From Ruminococcus sp. (lineage in GTDB: Bacteria; Bacillota; Clostridia; Oscillospirales; Ruminococcaceae): a DNA stretch of 47,233 nucleotides. The stretch covers positions 1 through 47,233 of the forward strand of contig JAFUQX010000030.1 of the NCBI GenBank assembly GCA_017472145.1. Reading direction: 5' to 3'. Below are positions 1 through 8,235 of the stretch, piece after piece. The notes below the pieces were generated by a model that was given only the letters and a program-made list of their open reading frames with translations, was not told the DNA's origin and searched no databases. Numbering within the stretch: the stretch's first letter is position 1; each line of letters starts with the position of its first letter. A program made the position numbers and the translations under genes.

Positions 1-32
1 ACGAGCAAAGGGGGTAGGGGGTTAGGAAAGAG

Positions 33-181
33 TGATTCCCCGCAGTGCGGGGAAATGTCAGCGAAGCTGACAAAGGGGACGTCGCCGTGGGCGTGCAGAG
101 AGAAAACCTAAGGGGGACAGGGGGAGATGCTCGTTTTTGCCCCGGTTTTCTTTCTCCCCCTGTCCCCCTTGGGTTGTCTCT
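33..181. repeat. Palindromic module plus long inverted repeat at left edge
   Basis: Positions 33-85 hold a short module with a ccccgc/gcgggg palindrome and a gtcagc/gctgac palindrome. Variants of it recur near 3707, 37628, 44090 and 47080. Directly after it, 97-126 and 153-181 form an inverted repeat with arms of about 29 bases and few mismatches (core aagggggacagggggaga against its complement). The transcript would fold into one long GC-rich hairpin. No gene is visible in 1-648; the open frames there are low-complexity or repeat-derived. Confidence 0.7.
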
Positions 182-185
182 TTGC

Positions 186-387
186 AACCCCAACAGCACT
201 TGGAAGGTGAAGCAAACCTTCGATGAAGCGGAGGAAACCTAAAATTCCATCCCCAACAGCACCTGAAAGGTGAAGCAAACCTTCGATGAAGCGAAGGAAA
301 CCTAAAATTCCAACCCCAACAGCACTTGGAAGGTGAAGCAAACCTTCGATGAAGCGCAATAACCCCAAAACCCCATCCCCAACAGCC
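186..387. repeat. 63-bp tandem repeat, three copies plus a partial fourth
   Basis: Units begin at 186, 249, 312 and (partial) 375, an exact 63-base period. Each carries ccccaacagcac, an aaggtgaagcaaacctt dyad and gatgaagcg. Units differ by a few bases. As 63 is a multiple of three, the minus strand stays open across the array as a 21-residue repeat, but no start signal or gene context supports a protein. It lies between the left edge and the dnaA promoter. Confidence 0.85.
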
Positions 388-443
388 ACATAAGCCACCG
401 CATCACTTTTCCACCGAGGTTAAACAGGGAATCAACTATAAAA

Positions 444-481
444 TGTTGAAAACTTACCCCAAACCCCTTGCATTTTCAACA
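444..481. promoter_or_regulatory. Two DnaA-box-like 9-mers overlapping the dnaA promoter
   Basis: TGTTGAAAA at 444-452 is the exact reverse complement of TTTTCAACA at 473-481. The same 9-mer recurs after dnaA (2066-2074) and at the recF/gyrB junction (5396-5404). The second box lies in the spacer of the dnaA promoter, so DnaA binding here could repress its own transcription. The box differs from the classical TTATCCACA, so the assignment is an inference from repetition and position. Confidence 0.6.
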
Positions 482-496
482 GAGATGTGCTATACT
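468..496 (+). promoter_or_regulatory. dnaA promoter, sigma-A type
   Basis: TTGCAT at 468-473 and TATACT at 491-496 are separated by 17 bases. Predicted transcription start is near 503, leaving a leader of about 145 bases before dnaA. Confidence 0.75.
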
Positions 497-508
497 ATTA
501 TTAAGAGT

Positions 509-558
509 AGCTGCATGGCGGAAGAGACGGCAAGTGAGCCGAAGAATGCAGCTTTTTC
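509..558 (+). promoter_or_regulatory. Terminator-like hairpin in the dnaA leader (possible attenuator)
   Basis: AGCTGCAT (509-516) pairs with ATGCAGCT (546-553), which runs straight into a T5 tract. An inner CGGC/GCCG stem (528-531, 538-541) sits in the loop. It lies a few bases after the predicted dnaA transcription start and before the start codon. It could terminate a fraction of transcripts, or it may be a structured leader. No known riboswitch class was recognised. Confidence 0.45.
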
Positions 559-648
559 TGACTCATTACACATCCTTCGGGGCTGTGGAAAGTGCCGGCC
601 CAAGCGATGTTATGATCTCAATTTTTATTGTAAAGGAGACAAAGATCC

Positions 649-2028
649 ATGAATTCATTTGAAGATGTCTTTGCCCGTGTGAAGGAATACTGCCTGACAA
701 CGGGCGGTCTGTCGGATGTAGCAGTCAATCTCTGGATTGCGACCATGAATCCGATCAATCTCAGCGGCTCTGTAGCAGCCTTCACTGTACCGTCAGACTT
801 TCAGCGGAACATCGTCCTGCAAAACTATGAGGAGCTGCTCAAGCAGGCCTTCAAGGATATCCTGGGCTTCCCGGTAGAGCTGGTGATCCAGGTGGTAGAG
901 CCTTCTGACGACTATCCCATGAACGATCAGAGAAGCAGAGGGGCGGCCAATGCCGAGGAGGTAGACAAGCGCCACGCCTCCCTGGAAAAATCTCTTGAGG
1001 GTGCAAACTATGAGTACACCTTCTCCACCTTCATCGTGGGCCGCTCCAATGAGTTTGCCTATGCCGCCTGTACGGCCGTGGCCAAGGAGCCGGGCAAGAA
1101 CTATAATCCGCTGTTTGTATACGGCCCGTCGGGACTGGGCAAGACCCACCTGATGCATGCCATTGCCCATGAGGTAAAGCAGAACCACCCGGACTACAAT
1201 ATTATTTACGTAACCAGCGAGGAATTCGGCAACGACCTGATCAAGGGCATCAACGAAAACAATATGATCAGCTTCCACGAGAAGTACCGCTCTGCGGATG
1301 TCCTGCTGATCGACGATATCCAGTTCTTCAGCAACAAGGATCGTATGCAGGAGGAATTTTTCCATACATTCAACAAGCTCCACGCCGAGGGCAAGCAGAT
1401 CGTCATCACATCGGACAAGCCGCCCAGAGAGCTGAAGACCCTGGAGGACCGGATCCGCACACGATTTGAGTGGGGTCTGATCACGGATATCACCACACCG
1501 GACTTTGAAACGAGAATCGCCATCATCCGCCGGAAGGCCGAGCTTCTGGATCTGGTCATTCCGGATGATGTTTCCGAATTCATTGCAAACCGTCTGAAGT
1601 CCAACATCCGTCAGCTGGAGGGAGCGGTGAAGAAGCTGAAGGCCCTGAAGCATCTTGCAGGCTCTCCGCCCTCCATTTCCATGGCTCAGAGCGTGATCAA
1701 GGATATTCTGAACGATGACCAGCCCATTCCGATCACCGTGGAGAAGATCATCATCGAGGTTGCGGATGTATACGGCGTCACACCGGAGGAAATCCGCAGC
1801 AGCAAGCGCTCCAGCCAGATCTCCACAGCCCGCAAGGTAGCGGTTTACGTAGTCCGTGAGATCACCCAGATGCCGCTCCAGTCCATCGGTACAGAGTTCG
1901 GCGGACGGGATCATTCCACGATCGTCTATGCCATCAACAACATCGAAGCCGGCATGAAGCGGGACAGCAACCTGAATCAGCTGGTCAACGATATCATCAA
2001 AAATATCCGGGATAAGAGCCGGGCCTGA
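649..2028 (+). CDS. dnaA: Chromosomal replication initiator DnaA
   Basis: AAA+ ATPase of 459 aa that binds DnaA boxes, opens the origin and recruits the helicase. The N-terminal domain I (about residues 1-80) and a short variable linker precede the AAA+ core. Walker A is GPSGLGKT (residues 159-166), and LLIDDIQFF is Walker B. The C-terminal helix-turn-helix DNA-binding domain carries the family signature FGGRDHSTIVYA. The start at 649 follows AAAGGAGA (634-641) at normal spacing. The gene has its own promoter with DnaA-box-like sites and a terminator after it, so it looks monocistronic. Length is typical for a Firmicute DnaA. A 569-codon open frame on the opposite strand is a shadow. Confidence 0.98.
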   Translation: MNSFEDVFARVKEYCLTTGGLSDVAVNLWIATMNPINLSGSVAAFTVPSDFQRNIVLQNYEELLKQAFKDILGFPVELVIQVVEPSDDYPMNDQRSRGAANAEEVDKRHASLEKSLEGANYEYTFSTFIVGRSNEFAYAACTAVAKEPGKNYNPLFVYGPSGLGKTHLMHAIAHEVKQNHPDYNIIYVTSEEFGNDLIKGINENNMISFHEKYRSADVLLIDDIQFFSNKDRMQEEFFHTFNKLHAEGKQIVITSDKPPRELKTLEDRIRTRFEWGLITDITTPDFETRIAIIRRKAELLDLVIPDDVSEFIANRLKSNIRQLEGAVKKLKALKHLAGSPPSISMAQSVIKDILNDDQPIPITVEKIIIEVADVYGVTPEEIRSSKRSSQISTARKVAVYVVREITQMPLQSIGTEFGGRDHSTIVYAINNIEAGMKRDSNLNQLVNDIIKNIRDKSRA

Positions 2029-2190
2029 GCCTGTTTCCACAGACTTCCAACCAGTTTCAACACGCTTTTCAACAGACTGTTGAAATCCCGGTTGAAAGAT
2101 TTTCTGAAGCGTTTCCGGGGCGCGGACTGCGGGGGAGTCCTCTCCATGAGACTCATTCCACAGAAACCCGGGATCCGGTTTTCCACTTTT

Positions 2191-2227
2191 CCTGCCGGCC
2201 TTTTCTCCGGCAGGTGCTTTTTTCCAC
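2191..2227 (+). terminator. Rho-independent terminator of dnaA
   Basis: CCTGCCGG (2191-2198) pairs with CCGGCAGG (2207-2214), and T-rich gcttttttt follows. It lies inside the origin, so dnaA transcription should stop before the unwinding region. Confidence 0.8.
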
Positions 2228-2387
2228 CATTTTCCCAACAATCTTTCCCTTTCCACACCACAGTTTCTCAACTTTTCAAAACGAAAAACAGCCTCCAACT
2301 TTCCCACAATTTTCCCACAAAACCCAAAATGAAAACTTTCCGGCGATTCTGCTGGGAATTTCCGGTCTTCCAACACTTCCAACAGAT

Positions 2388-2403
2388 CTACTACTACTAC
2401 TAG
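2388..2403. other. DnaA-trio of the origin unwinding element
   Basis: CTACTACTACTACTAG gives five consecutive TAG triplets on the complementary strand, i.e. repeated 3'-GAT-5'. That is the DnaA-trio pattern that loads DnaA onto single-stranded DNA. Two cttccaaca boxes (2367-2375, 2376-2384) sit immediately upstream and an uninterrupted T8 tract begins just downstream. Orientation matches the Bacillus subtilis element. Confidence 0.85.
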
Positions 2404-2531
2404 CTTTTTTTTCTTCTTTCTATTCTGTCTTTCTGCTTCCTCCGGAAGCAAAAGCAGAACCGGCTGTGGAAAACCCTTCCCGCCCCATCCGCTGCTTTCC
2501 ACTTACCCCTGTTAGAAAGGACTATAGAATT

Positions 2532-3638
2532 ATGATGAAATTCACCTGCGACAAGCAGTCTTTATATGATGCGGTAGCCCATGTATCCAAGGGCATTGCG
2601 CAGCGTTCTACCATTGCCGCTCTGGAAGGGATCAAGGTCCGCCTGAGTCCGGACAATCTGGAGCTGACCGGCTATGATCTGGAGTTCGGCATCCAGAAGA
2701 ATCTGGAGGTTGAAACCGAGGACAGCGGCGAATTTGTACTGAATGCCCGTCTGCTGAGCGAAGCGGTGCGCCGTTTTTCCGGCCAGCAGGTCAGCATTGA
2801 GATCGACGACAGCCTGAATGTCAGCATGTACTGTGAAGCGACGGAGTTTCACATTTCCGGCATGTCTGCGGAGGAATATCCGGCTCTTCCGGATATGAAT
2901 ATGAATGAGGGGCTGCACATTGAGCAGTCGGTGCTCAAGAGCATGATCACCCAGACCAGCTATGCAGCGTCTCTGAACGAGGCCAAACCGGTGCTGACGG
3001 GTGAGCTTTTTGAGGTAAAGGGCGATCAGCTGAGCGTGGTGGCCATTGACGGCTATCGTCTGGCCATCCGGAACGAGGCGGTGACGGCCCGTGAGGAGAT
3101 GCAGTTTGTTGTCCCAAAGCGCACGGTCACCGAGGTTGCGAATATGCTGAAGGATGAGGCCGAGCAGCCCTGTGTGATCTCTGTGAGCCGCAGTCACATC
3201 CTCTTTGAATTTGAGGGATATATTGTGTTCTCCCGTCTGCTGGAGGGCGAGTTCCACAATTACAGAAGCAGCATTCCGGCGGCCTTTGAGACGGAGGTTG
3301 TCGTGAAGGCCAGTGACCTGACCCGTTGTCTGGAGAGATGTGCGCTTCTTATCAATAGTAAGTTCAATGCACCGATCCGCTGTCAGTTCAGCGGCGGCAC
3401 GATGAATGTGCGCTGCAAGACGGGGATCGGTGAGATCAACGATACGATCCCGGTACAGATCAGCGGCCCGGATGTACGGATCGGTCTGAACAATCGTTTT
3501 TTACTCGAGGCGATCCGGGCTACGGATTGTGATCAGGTAAAGATCCAGATGACCGGCGGCAATCGTGTTGTAAAGATGGTACCCATGCAGGGCGATAGCT
3601 TTATCTTCCTGCTGATGCCGATTCAAATTAAACAGTAA
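2532..3638 (+). CDS. dnaN: DNA polymerase III beta subunit (sliding clamp)
   Basis: Ring-shaped processivity clamp of 368 aa, three repeated clamp domains of about 120 residues each. The N-terminus (MKFTCDKQSLYDAVAHVSK) and the C-terminal MPIQIKQ match the family, the latter being the usual MPVR/MPIR-type end. The frame is open far upstream through the origin, but the true start is the ATG at 2532 (or the adjacent ATG at 2535), behind GAAAGGA at 2514-2520. Upstream codons translate origin sequence and are not plausible protein. Directly downstream lies a mosaic of repeats rather than the S4 gene, an unusually long gap for this conserved cluster. Confidence 0.97.
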   Translation: MMKFTCDKQSLYDAVAHVSKGIAQRSTIAALEGIKVRLSPDNLELTGYDLEFGIQKNLEVETEDSGEFVLNARLLSEAVRRFSGQQVSIEIDDSLNVSMYCEATEFHISGMSAEEYPALPDMNMNEGLHIEQSVLKSMITQTSYAASLNEAKPVLTGELFEVKGDQLSVVAIDGYRLAIRNEAVTAREEMQFVVPKRTVTEVANMLKDEAEQPCVISVSRSHILFEFEGYIVFSRLLEGEFHNYRSSIPAAFETEVVVKASDLTRCLERCALLINSKFNAPIRCQFSGGTMNVRCKTGIGEINDTIPVQISGPDVRIGLNNRFLLEAIRATDCDQVKIQMTGGNRVVKMVPMQGDSFIFLLMPIQIKQ

Positions 3639-3651
3639 GTTATAACAGCGA

Positions 3652-3995
3652 ACCAAAAAGGAATTTTTTTCGGTCCAGCAGTTTTTTGCAAAAAAAATGC
3701 TGGCGTAGGGTGACTCCCCGCAGTGCGGGCAATGTCATCCACTTAAGGTGATCGTGAAAGGCTCCCCTTAGTAAGGGGAGCTGTCAGCGGCCGCTGACTG
3801 AGGGGATTGCAAGTAGAACAGCAAGCTGCAAGCTTACTCGCCGCTTACAATCCCTTCCACCGCAGCAAGCTGCGGTCCCCCTCCCCTTGCTAAGGGGAGG
3901 CTTTCAAAGGCTTTTTCAGCATACCTGTTTAAGTGGATGACATTAACGGGATGGGGAGATGTTCGTATAGCTGACAAAAGGGACGGCGGACTGAA
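3652..3995. repeat. Composite of three short repeat families between dnaN and the S4 gene
   Basis: From 3655 the first 55 bases match the left end of the roughly 700-bp element at 34214 and 36970, including the ccagca/tgctgg hairpin. At 3707-3732 this switches to the ccccgcagtgcggg palindromic module. From 3731 a MITE-like unit follows, bounded by a perfect 16-base inverted repeat, aatgtcatccacttaa (3731-3746) and its complement (3929-3944). It contains the ctcccctta...taaggggag palindromes also found at 30989, 44045 and 46934. A decayed module copy follows to about 3990. No gene is present. Confidence 0.8.
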
Positions 3996-4010
3996 AGGAG
4001 ATATCCAAAA

Positions 4011-4229
4011 ATGGAAGAAATTGCAATCAGAACGGAATTTATCAAGCTGGATGCCCTGCTGAAGTTTTCGGCTCTCTGTGAGACCGGCGGCATGGCCAAG
4101 GAGGTCATCCAGCAGGGCGAGGTGGAGGTCAATGGAGAGATCTGCACCATGCGGGGCAAGAAGATCCGTCCGGGAGATGTGGTGACCTTTTCCGGCGAGA
4201 GCATCCGTATCATCGCAGCTGAGACATGA
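4011..4229 (+). CDS. S4 RNA-binding domain protein (YaaA/RlbA-like)
   Basis: Small 72-aa protein made almost wholly of one S4 domain: [34 protein letters not shown] followed by the basic [11 protein letters not shown] strand. Members between dnaN and recF are conserved in Firmicutes and are thought to bind rRNA or ribosomal particles; the exact role here is inferred. AAAGGAGAT at 3996-4004 supports the start. Its TGA overlaps the recF ATG (ATGA at 4226), indicating translational coupling. Repeat elements separate it from dnaN, so its promoter probably lies in or after them. Confidence 0.9.
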   Translation: MEEIAIRTEFIKLDALLKFSALCETGGMAKEVIQQGEVEVNGEICTMRGKKIRPGDVVTFSGESIRIIAAET

Positions 4230-5401
4230 AACTGACCCATATCTGCATAGACGGCTTCAAGAATCTGCGGGAGGTGGAGCTGACCCCGGATGCGGGGTAT
4301 AACATCATCTCCGGAGAGAACGCCCAGGGCAAGACCAATCTCCTGGAGGCCCTGTGGCTTTTTACCGGCTGCCGGAGCTTCCGGGGGACAAAGGAGCGGG
4401 ACTATCTCAGCTTTGCCGGAAATCCGCTGAAGCTGGAGGTAAAATTCCACGACGGACGGAGAGAGCAGACCCTTGTCTGTGAAATGTCCCAGCAGAGCCG
4501 GGAGAAAAAAATCACCTGCAACGGCGTGCCCATCCGCCAGACCGGGCAGCTCTTTGAGCTGTACCACTGCGTGGCCTTTACGCCGGAGGATATCGAGCTG
4601 ATCACAGGCGGCCCGGAGGTGCGCAGGAGCTTCATTGACCTGTGCTTCTCCCAGCTCCACAAGAGAGGGATGTCCGCTGTACGGAGATATCAGCTCATCC
4701 TCTCTCAGCGCAATGCTATGCTCAAGCAGCACCGGCCTCTCTCCGAGACGGAATATATCCTGGATATCTGGGACAGACAGCTGGCCTCTGTGGGAAGCTA
4801 TATCGCCGTCCGGCGGCAGTCCTATGCCAGAAAGCTGGAGGAGGCGGCCCAGTCCCTCTACAGCCGGATCTCGTCCGGTACGGAGGAGATCACAGCGGCC
4901 TACAAAAGCCAGATTTTCGGCCGGAGACCGGAGCTTCCGCCCATGCCCACGGCCGAGCTGGAGGAGCTGTATTATCAGAAGCTGGTCTCGGCCCGGATGC
5001 AGGACAGTGACCTGGGCTTTACCGCCTGCGGCGTCCACCGGGATGACATCGAGCTGTCCATCAATGGCGTGAGTGCAAGAGAATACGGCTCCCAGGGGCA
5101 GAAAAAAAGCCTGTCCCTGGCGCTGAAGCTGGCGCAGGCTCAGCTCTACAGCAGCGCACGGCGGGAATCTCCTGTGATCCTGCTGGACGATGTCATGGGG
5201 GAGCTGGACAAGAGCCGCCAGGAGGTGGTCTGCACCATCATCCGGGATATGCAGGTATTCATCACCACCTGCCACGATGAGGTGTTGATACCGGAGCTGT
5301 GCGGCAGCCATATCCTGTTGAAACAAGGACGGCTCTACAGGCCATCCATAGAGGAAAATGCTGAAAAATGCGAGAAAACTCAGATTTCCACAGACTGTTG
5401 A
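4226..5401 (+). CDS. recF: DNA repair and gap-loading ATPase RecF
   Basis: SMC-like ABC ATPase of 391 aa that helps load RecA at single-strand gaps with RecO and RecR. Walker A is GENAQGKT (residues 30-37). The signature motif is [18 protein letters not shown] and Walker B is [13 protein letters not shown]. The D-loop follows, then the CHDE motif near the C-terminus. It starts in the ATGA overlap with the S4 gene. Its stop codon lies inside a TGTTGAAAA DnaA-box-like sequence, so the end of the gene also forms part of a regulatory cluster ahead of gyrB. Length is typical. Confidence 0.97.
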   Translation: MKLTHICIDGFKNLREVELTPDAGYNIISGENAQGKTNLLEALWLFTGCRSFRGTKERDYLSFAGNPLKLEVKFHDGRREQTLVCEMSQQSREKKITCNGVPIRQTGQLFELYHCVAFTPEDIELITGGPEVRRSFIDLCFSQLHKRGMSAVRRYQLILSQRNAMLKQHRPLSETEYILDIWDRQLASVGSYIAVRRQSYARKLEEAAQSLYSRISSGTEEITAAYKSQIFGRRPELPPMPTAELEELYYQKLVSARMQDSDLGFTACGVHRDDIELSINGVSAREYGSQGQKKSLSLALKLAQAQLYSSARRESPVILLDDVMGELDKSRQEVVCTIIRDMQVFITTCHDEVLIPELCGSHILLKQGRLYRPSIEENAEKCEKTQISTDC

Positions 5402-5437
5402 AAACGGTGTGGAAAGTCTGTATAGAAGTGTTGAGAA
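5384..5437 (+). promoter_or_regulatory. Third DnaA-box-like cluster and possible gyrB promoter
   Basis: Four 9-mers lie within 54 bases across the end of recF: atttccaca 5384, tgttgaaaa 5396, tgtggaaag 5408, tgttgagaa 5429. TTGAAA (5399-5404) and TATAGA (5421-5426), 16 bases apart, could form a gyrB promoter embedded in them. DnaA occupancy might then couple gyrase expression to initiation. This is inference. Confidence 0.5.
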
Positions 5438-5481
5438 CACAGCCGGCAGATTTCTCTGCCGGAAACGGAGGAGGAAAAAAC

Positions 5482-7425
5482 ATGATAGAAGCACAGAAAC
5501 CCATCGCCGAGAACTATGATGAAAGTCAGATTCAGGTTCTCGAGGGGCTGGAAGCAGTCCGGAAGCGACCGGGTATGTATATCGGCTCTACCGGGCCGAA
5601 GGGCCTGCATCATCTTGTATACGAGATCGTAGACAATTCCATCGATGAGGCTCTGGCCGGCTTCTGTACGGAGATCAACGTAGAGATTCTGCCGGAGGAT
5701 GTTGTCCGGGTCTCTGACAACGGCCGCGGCATTCCGGTGGGTATCCATCCCACCGAGGGCATTTCTGCGGCTACGGTCGTATATACGGTTCTCCATGCCG
5801 GCGGTAAGTTCGGCGGCGGCGGATATAAGGTGTCCGGCGGTCTCCACGGCGTAGGTGCATCTGTTGTAAATGCCCTCTCCGAGTGGCTGGAGCTGACGGT
5901 CAAGGACGGGACCAATGTCCATTTCCAGCGGTTCGAGCGGGGCGAATATGCCGAGGAGCTGAAGATCATCGGAGAAACCCATGAGACCGGTACAAGCGTT
6001 ATGTTCAAGGCCGACCCGGAGATCTTCGAGAGTACCATTTATGAATATGAGGTGCTGCTCAAGCGTCTGCGTGAGCAGGCCTTCCTGAATGCGGGGATCA
6101 GGATCATCTTTTCTGACAAGCGCGATCCGGCCGCCATTACTACGGAGGAGCTGTACTATGAGGGCGGTATCCGTCACTTTGTGGAGCATCTTCACAATGT
6201 CCGCGGGGTCGAGCCGCTTTCGGATGAGGTCATCCACTTCTCCGGCACAGAGGGCGATTCCTTCGGTGAGATCGCCATGCAGTACAATGACAGCTACAAC
6301 GAGCTGATCCTGTCCTTTGCCAATAACATCCATACCGGGGACGGAGGCTCTCACGAAGTGGGCTTCAAGAACGCCCTGACCAAGGTCATCAACGAATACG
6401 GCAAGAAGATGAATCTGCTCAAGGACGGTGCCAAGCTTCTGGGCGATGATGTGAGAGAGGGCCTGACGGCGATCATTTCTGTCAAGCTGACGGAATGTGA
6501 GTTTGAGGGTCAGACCAAGGGCCGTCTGGGCAATCCCCATGTAAAGCCCTTCATTGAGAAGCTGGTCACTGAAAAGCTCATGGACTATCTGGATGAAAAT
6601 CCGGCCGTGGCCCGGAGCATTTTTGAAAAGAGCCTGTCCGCTCAGAAGGCCAGAGAGGCCGCCAAGAAGGCCAGAGATCTCACCCGGCGCAAGTCCGCTA
6701 TGGAAAGCGCCAGTCTGCCGGGCAAGCTGGCTGATTGTCAGGAGAAGGGCGTGGACGGCACAGAGATCTATATCGTAGAGGGTGACTCTGCGGGCGGCTC
6801 TGCAAAGGAAGGCCGTGACCGCCGCTATCAGGCCATCCTTCCGCTGTGGGGTAAGATGCTGAATGTAGAAAAGGCACGCATTGACAAGGTCTATGGCAAC
6901 GAGAAGCTCATGCCGGTGGTAACGGCTCTGGGCACATCCATCGGAGAGGACTTTGATCTGAGCAAGCTGCGCTATGGCAAGGTCATTATCATGGCCGATG
7001 CCGATGTGGATGGTTCTCACATCCGCACCCTGCTGCTGACCTTCTTCTTCCGCTTTATGCGCCCTCTGATCACCAACGGAAATATCTATCTGGCCCAGCC
7101 GCCTCTCTTTAAGGTGTCCAAGGGCAAGAAGTTCAGATATGCCTTTGATGAGGCCGAGCGGGATCGGTATATCGCAGAGCTTCAGGCGGCGGACAAGAGC
7201 AGCGCCAAGATCGAGGTGCAGCGCTATAAGGGTCTGGGTGAGATGAGCGCCCAGCAGCTCTGGGAGACTACGATGAATCCGGAGACACGCTCTATGATCC
7301 GTGTCGATCTGGAGGATGCCGAGCGTGCGGATGAGGTGTTTACCATCCTCATGGGCGACAAGGTTGCGCCCCGCCGGGAGTTCATCGAAACCAATGCACG
7401 CTATGTGCAGAATCTGGATATATAA
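5482..7425 (+). CDS. gyrB: DNA gyrase subunit B
   Basis: ATPase subunit of type II topoisomerase (647 aa) that drives negative supercoiling with GyrA. GHKL ATPase motifs run in order: [24 protein letters not shown], and the glycine loop [15 protein letters not shown]. The TOPRIM domain has [15 protein letters not shown] and [21 protein letters not shown]. The C-terminal tail has the usual RRXFIE-like motif ([17 protein letters not shown]). The start at 5482 lies behind GGAGGAGG (5467-5474). The frame is open further upstream, but those codons translate the recF-end box cluster. The YcxB-like gene follows after 24 bases. Confidence 0.98.
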   Translation: MIEAQKPIAENYDESQIQVLEGLEAVRKRPGMYIGSTGPKGLHHLVYEIVDNSIDEALAGFCTEINVEILPEDVVRVSDNGRGIPVGIHPTEGISAATVVYTVLHAGGKFGGGGYKVSGGLHGVGASVVNALSEWLELTVKDGTNVHFQRFERGEYAEELKIIGETHETGTSVMFKADPEIFESTIYEYEVLLKRLREQAFLNAGIRIIFSDKRDPAAITTEELYYEGGIRHFVEHLHNVRGVEPLSDEVIHFSGTEGDSFGEIAMQYNDSYNELILSFANNIHTGDGGSHEVGFKNALTKVINEYGKKMNLLKDGAKLLGDDVREGLTAIISVKLTECEFEGQTKGRLGNPHVKPFIEKLVTEKLMDYLDENPAVARSIFEKSLSAQKAREAAKKARDLTRRKSAMESASLPGKLADCQEKGVDGTEIYIVEGDSAGGSAKEGRDRRYQAILPLWGKMLNVEKARIDKVYGNEKLMPVVTALGTSIGEDFDLSKLRYGKVIIMADADVDGSHIRTLLLTFFFRFMRPLITNGNIYLAQPPLFKVSKGKKFRYAFDEAERDRYIAELQAADKSSAKIEVQRYKGLGEMSAQQLWETTMNPETRSMIRVDLEDAERADEVFTILMGDKVAPRREFIETNARYVQNLDI

Positions 7426-7449
7426 GGCTTAGCAAGGAGGCAAGGCGGT

Positions 7450-8223
7450 ATGATAAAAGAGAGAGAGCCGCAGTTTGAAGAAGCATTTCCGTCCGGGGAG
7501 ACGATGCAGGAAGCAGCGCCGCCCCAGGACTTGGACCCGATGGAGCCGTACAGGGAATTTGAGGAGGAGGATGCATACGGGGAGAATGCGCCGTATGCGT
7601 CCGGCCCGGAGCAGGAGGATCATTACGAGCAGCCAGAGAACCTGGAAGCTCCGGAGGGCCTGCTGATTCCGGATACCGCTCCCTTTCAGATTTCCTATGA
7701 TATGTATCAGGAGGCCTACAAGACCTATCAGAAGCGGTTTGTCTATCCGAGAAACCGGCTGTTCCAGCTGATCCTGCTGGTGCTGAGCGCAGATTTTGCC
7801 TACCACGGAGCGATGGATCCGGATCGGCCGATGTATTTTATGCTCCTGCTGGTATGCATCTCGCTGATGATGATCCTCTGGTACAATCCAAGAAAAATGC
7901 GCCGGAACATCATGGATGTGGTGCGTGAGATCGAGGGCGAGGAGCATATATTCAGCATGGATGAGAACAAGATCACCTTCCGGATGGTTCCGTCCGAGCG
8001 GTTGCAGGATGTGCCGGAGGAGGGCCTGCCGGACTATGCTCCTACAGAAATCTACTACACCAAGGAGCTGAGGGTGATCGAAAAGGAGAAGTTCTTCCTC
8101 ATATGCAAGGGAAAGCAGCTCTTTTATGTTCTGCCCAAATATGCGCTGTATGACGATCAGACGATAATCGTGCGGGAGACCTTTGAGGAAAATCTCGGCC
8201 GCCGGTTTCGCAGCAAAATATAA
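7450..8223 (+). CDS. YcxB-like membrane protein between gyrB and gyrA
   Basis: Unassigned membrane protein of 257 aa. Residues 1-75 are acidic and probably disordered. Two hydrophobic segments (about 103-118 and 128-145) form a hairpin. A soluble C-terminal domain of short beta-rich segments follows, with YYTKELRVIEKEKFFLICKGKQ-type sequence, which resembles the YcxB-like family. Function is unknown for the family. AAGGAGG at 7434-7440 supports the start. It is 24 bases after gyrB and 12 bases before gyrA, so it is co-transcribed with both. An extra gene between gyrB and gyrA is uncommon. Confidence 0.75.
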   Translation: MIKEREPQFEEAFPSGETMQEAAPPQDLDPMEPYREFEEEDAYGENAPYASGPEQEDHYEQPENLEAPEGLLIPDTAPFQISYDMYQEAYKTYQKRFVYPRNRLFQLILLVLSADFAYHGAMDPDRPMYFMLLLVCISLMMILWYNPRKMRRNIMDVVREIEGEEHIFSMDENKITFRMVPSERLQDVPEEGLPDYAPTEIYYTKELRVIEKEKFFLICKGKQLFYVLPKYALYDDQTIIVRETFEENLGRRFRSKI

Positions 8224-8235
8224 AGGTGAAAACAC

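Larger units (their letters stand above)
2033..2430. other. oriC: Replication origin oriC (dnaA-dnaN intergenic region)
   Basis: This 500-base gap holds many DnaA-box-like 9-mers: gtttccaca 2033, ttttcaaca 2066, tgttgaaat 2078, ggttgaaag 2090, ctttccaca 2249, tttcccaca 2300 and 2311, cttccaaca 2367 and 2376. They are followed by a DnaA-trio (2388-2403) and a T-rich tract (2404-2450). Box cluster, trio, then AT-rich tract is the order described for the basal unwinding system of Bacillus oriC downstream of dnaA. The plus strand is strongly pyrimidine-rich. The box consensus is inferred, not measured. Confidence 0.85.

Noticed and set aside
186-387. CRISPR-like array
   Set aside because: Units are contiguous 63-base tandem repeats with no unique spacers.
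108-398. Minus-strand ORF with a 21-residue repeated motif
   Set aside because: Openness follows from the 63-base repeat length; no ribosome-binding site or promoter seen.
793-2502. 569-codon open frame opposite dnaA and oriC
   Set aside because: Antisense shadow of dnaA; no SD, no recognisable domain, and it runs through the origin.
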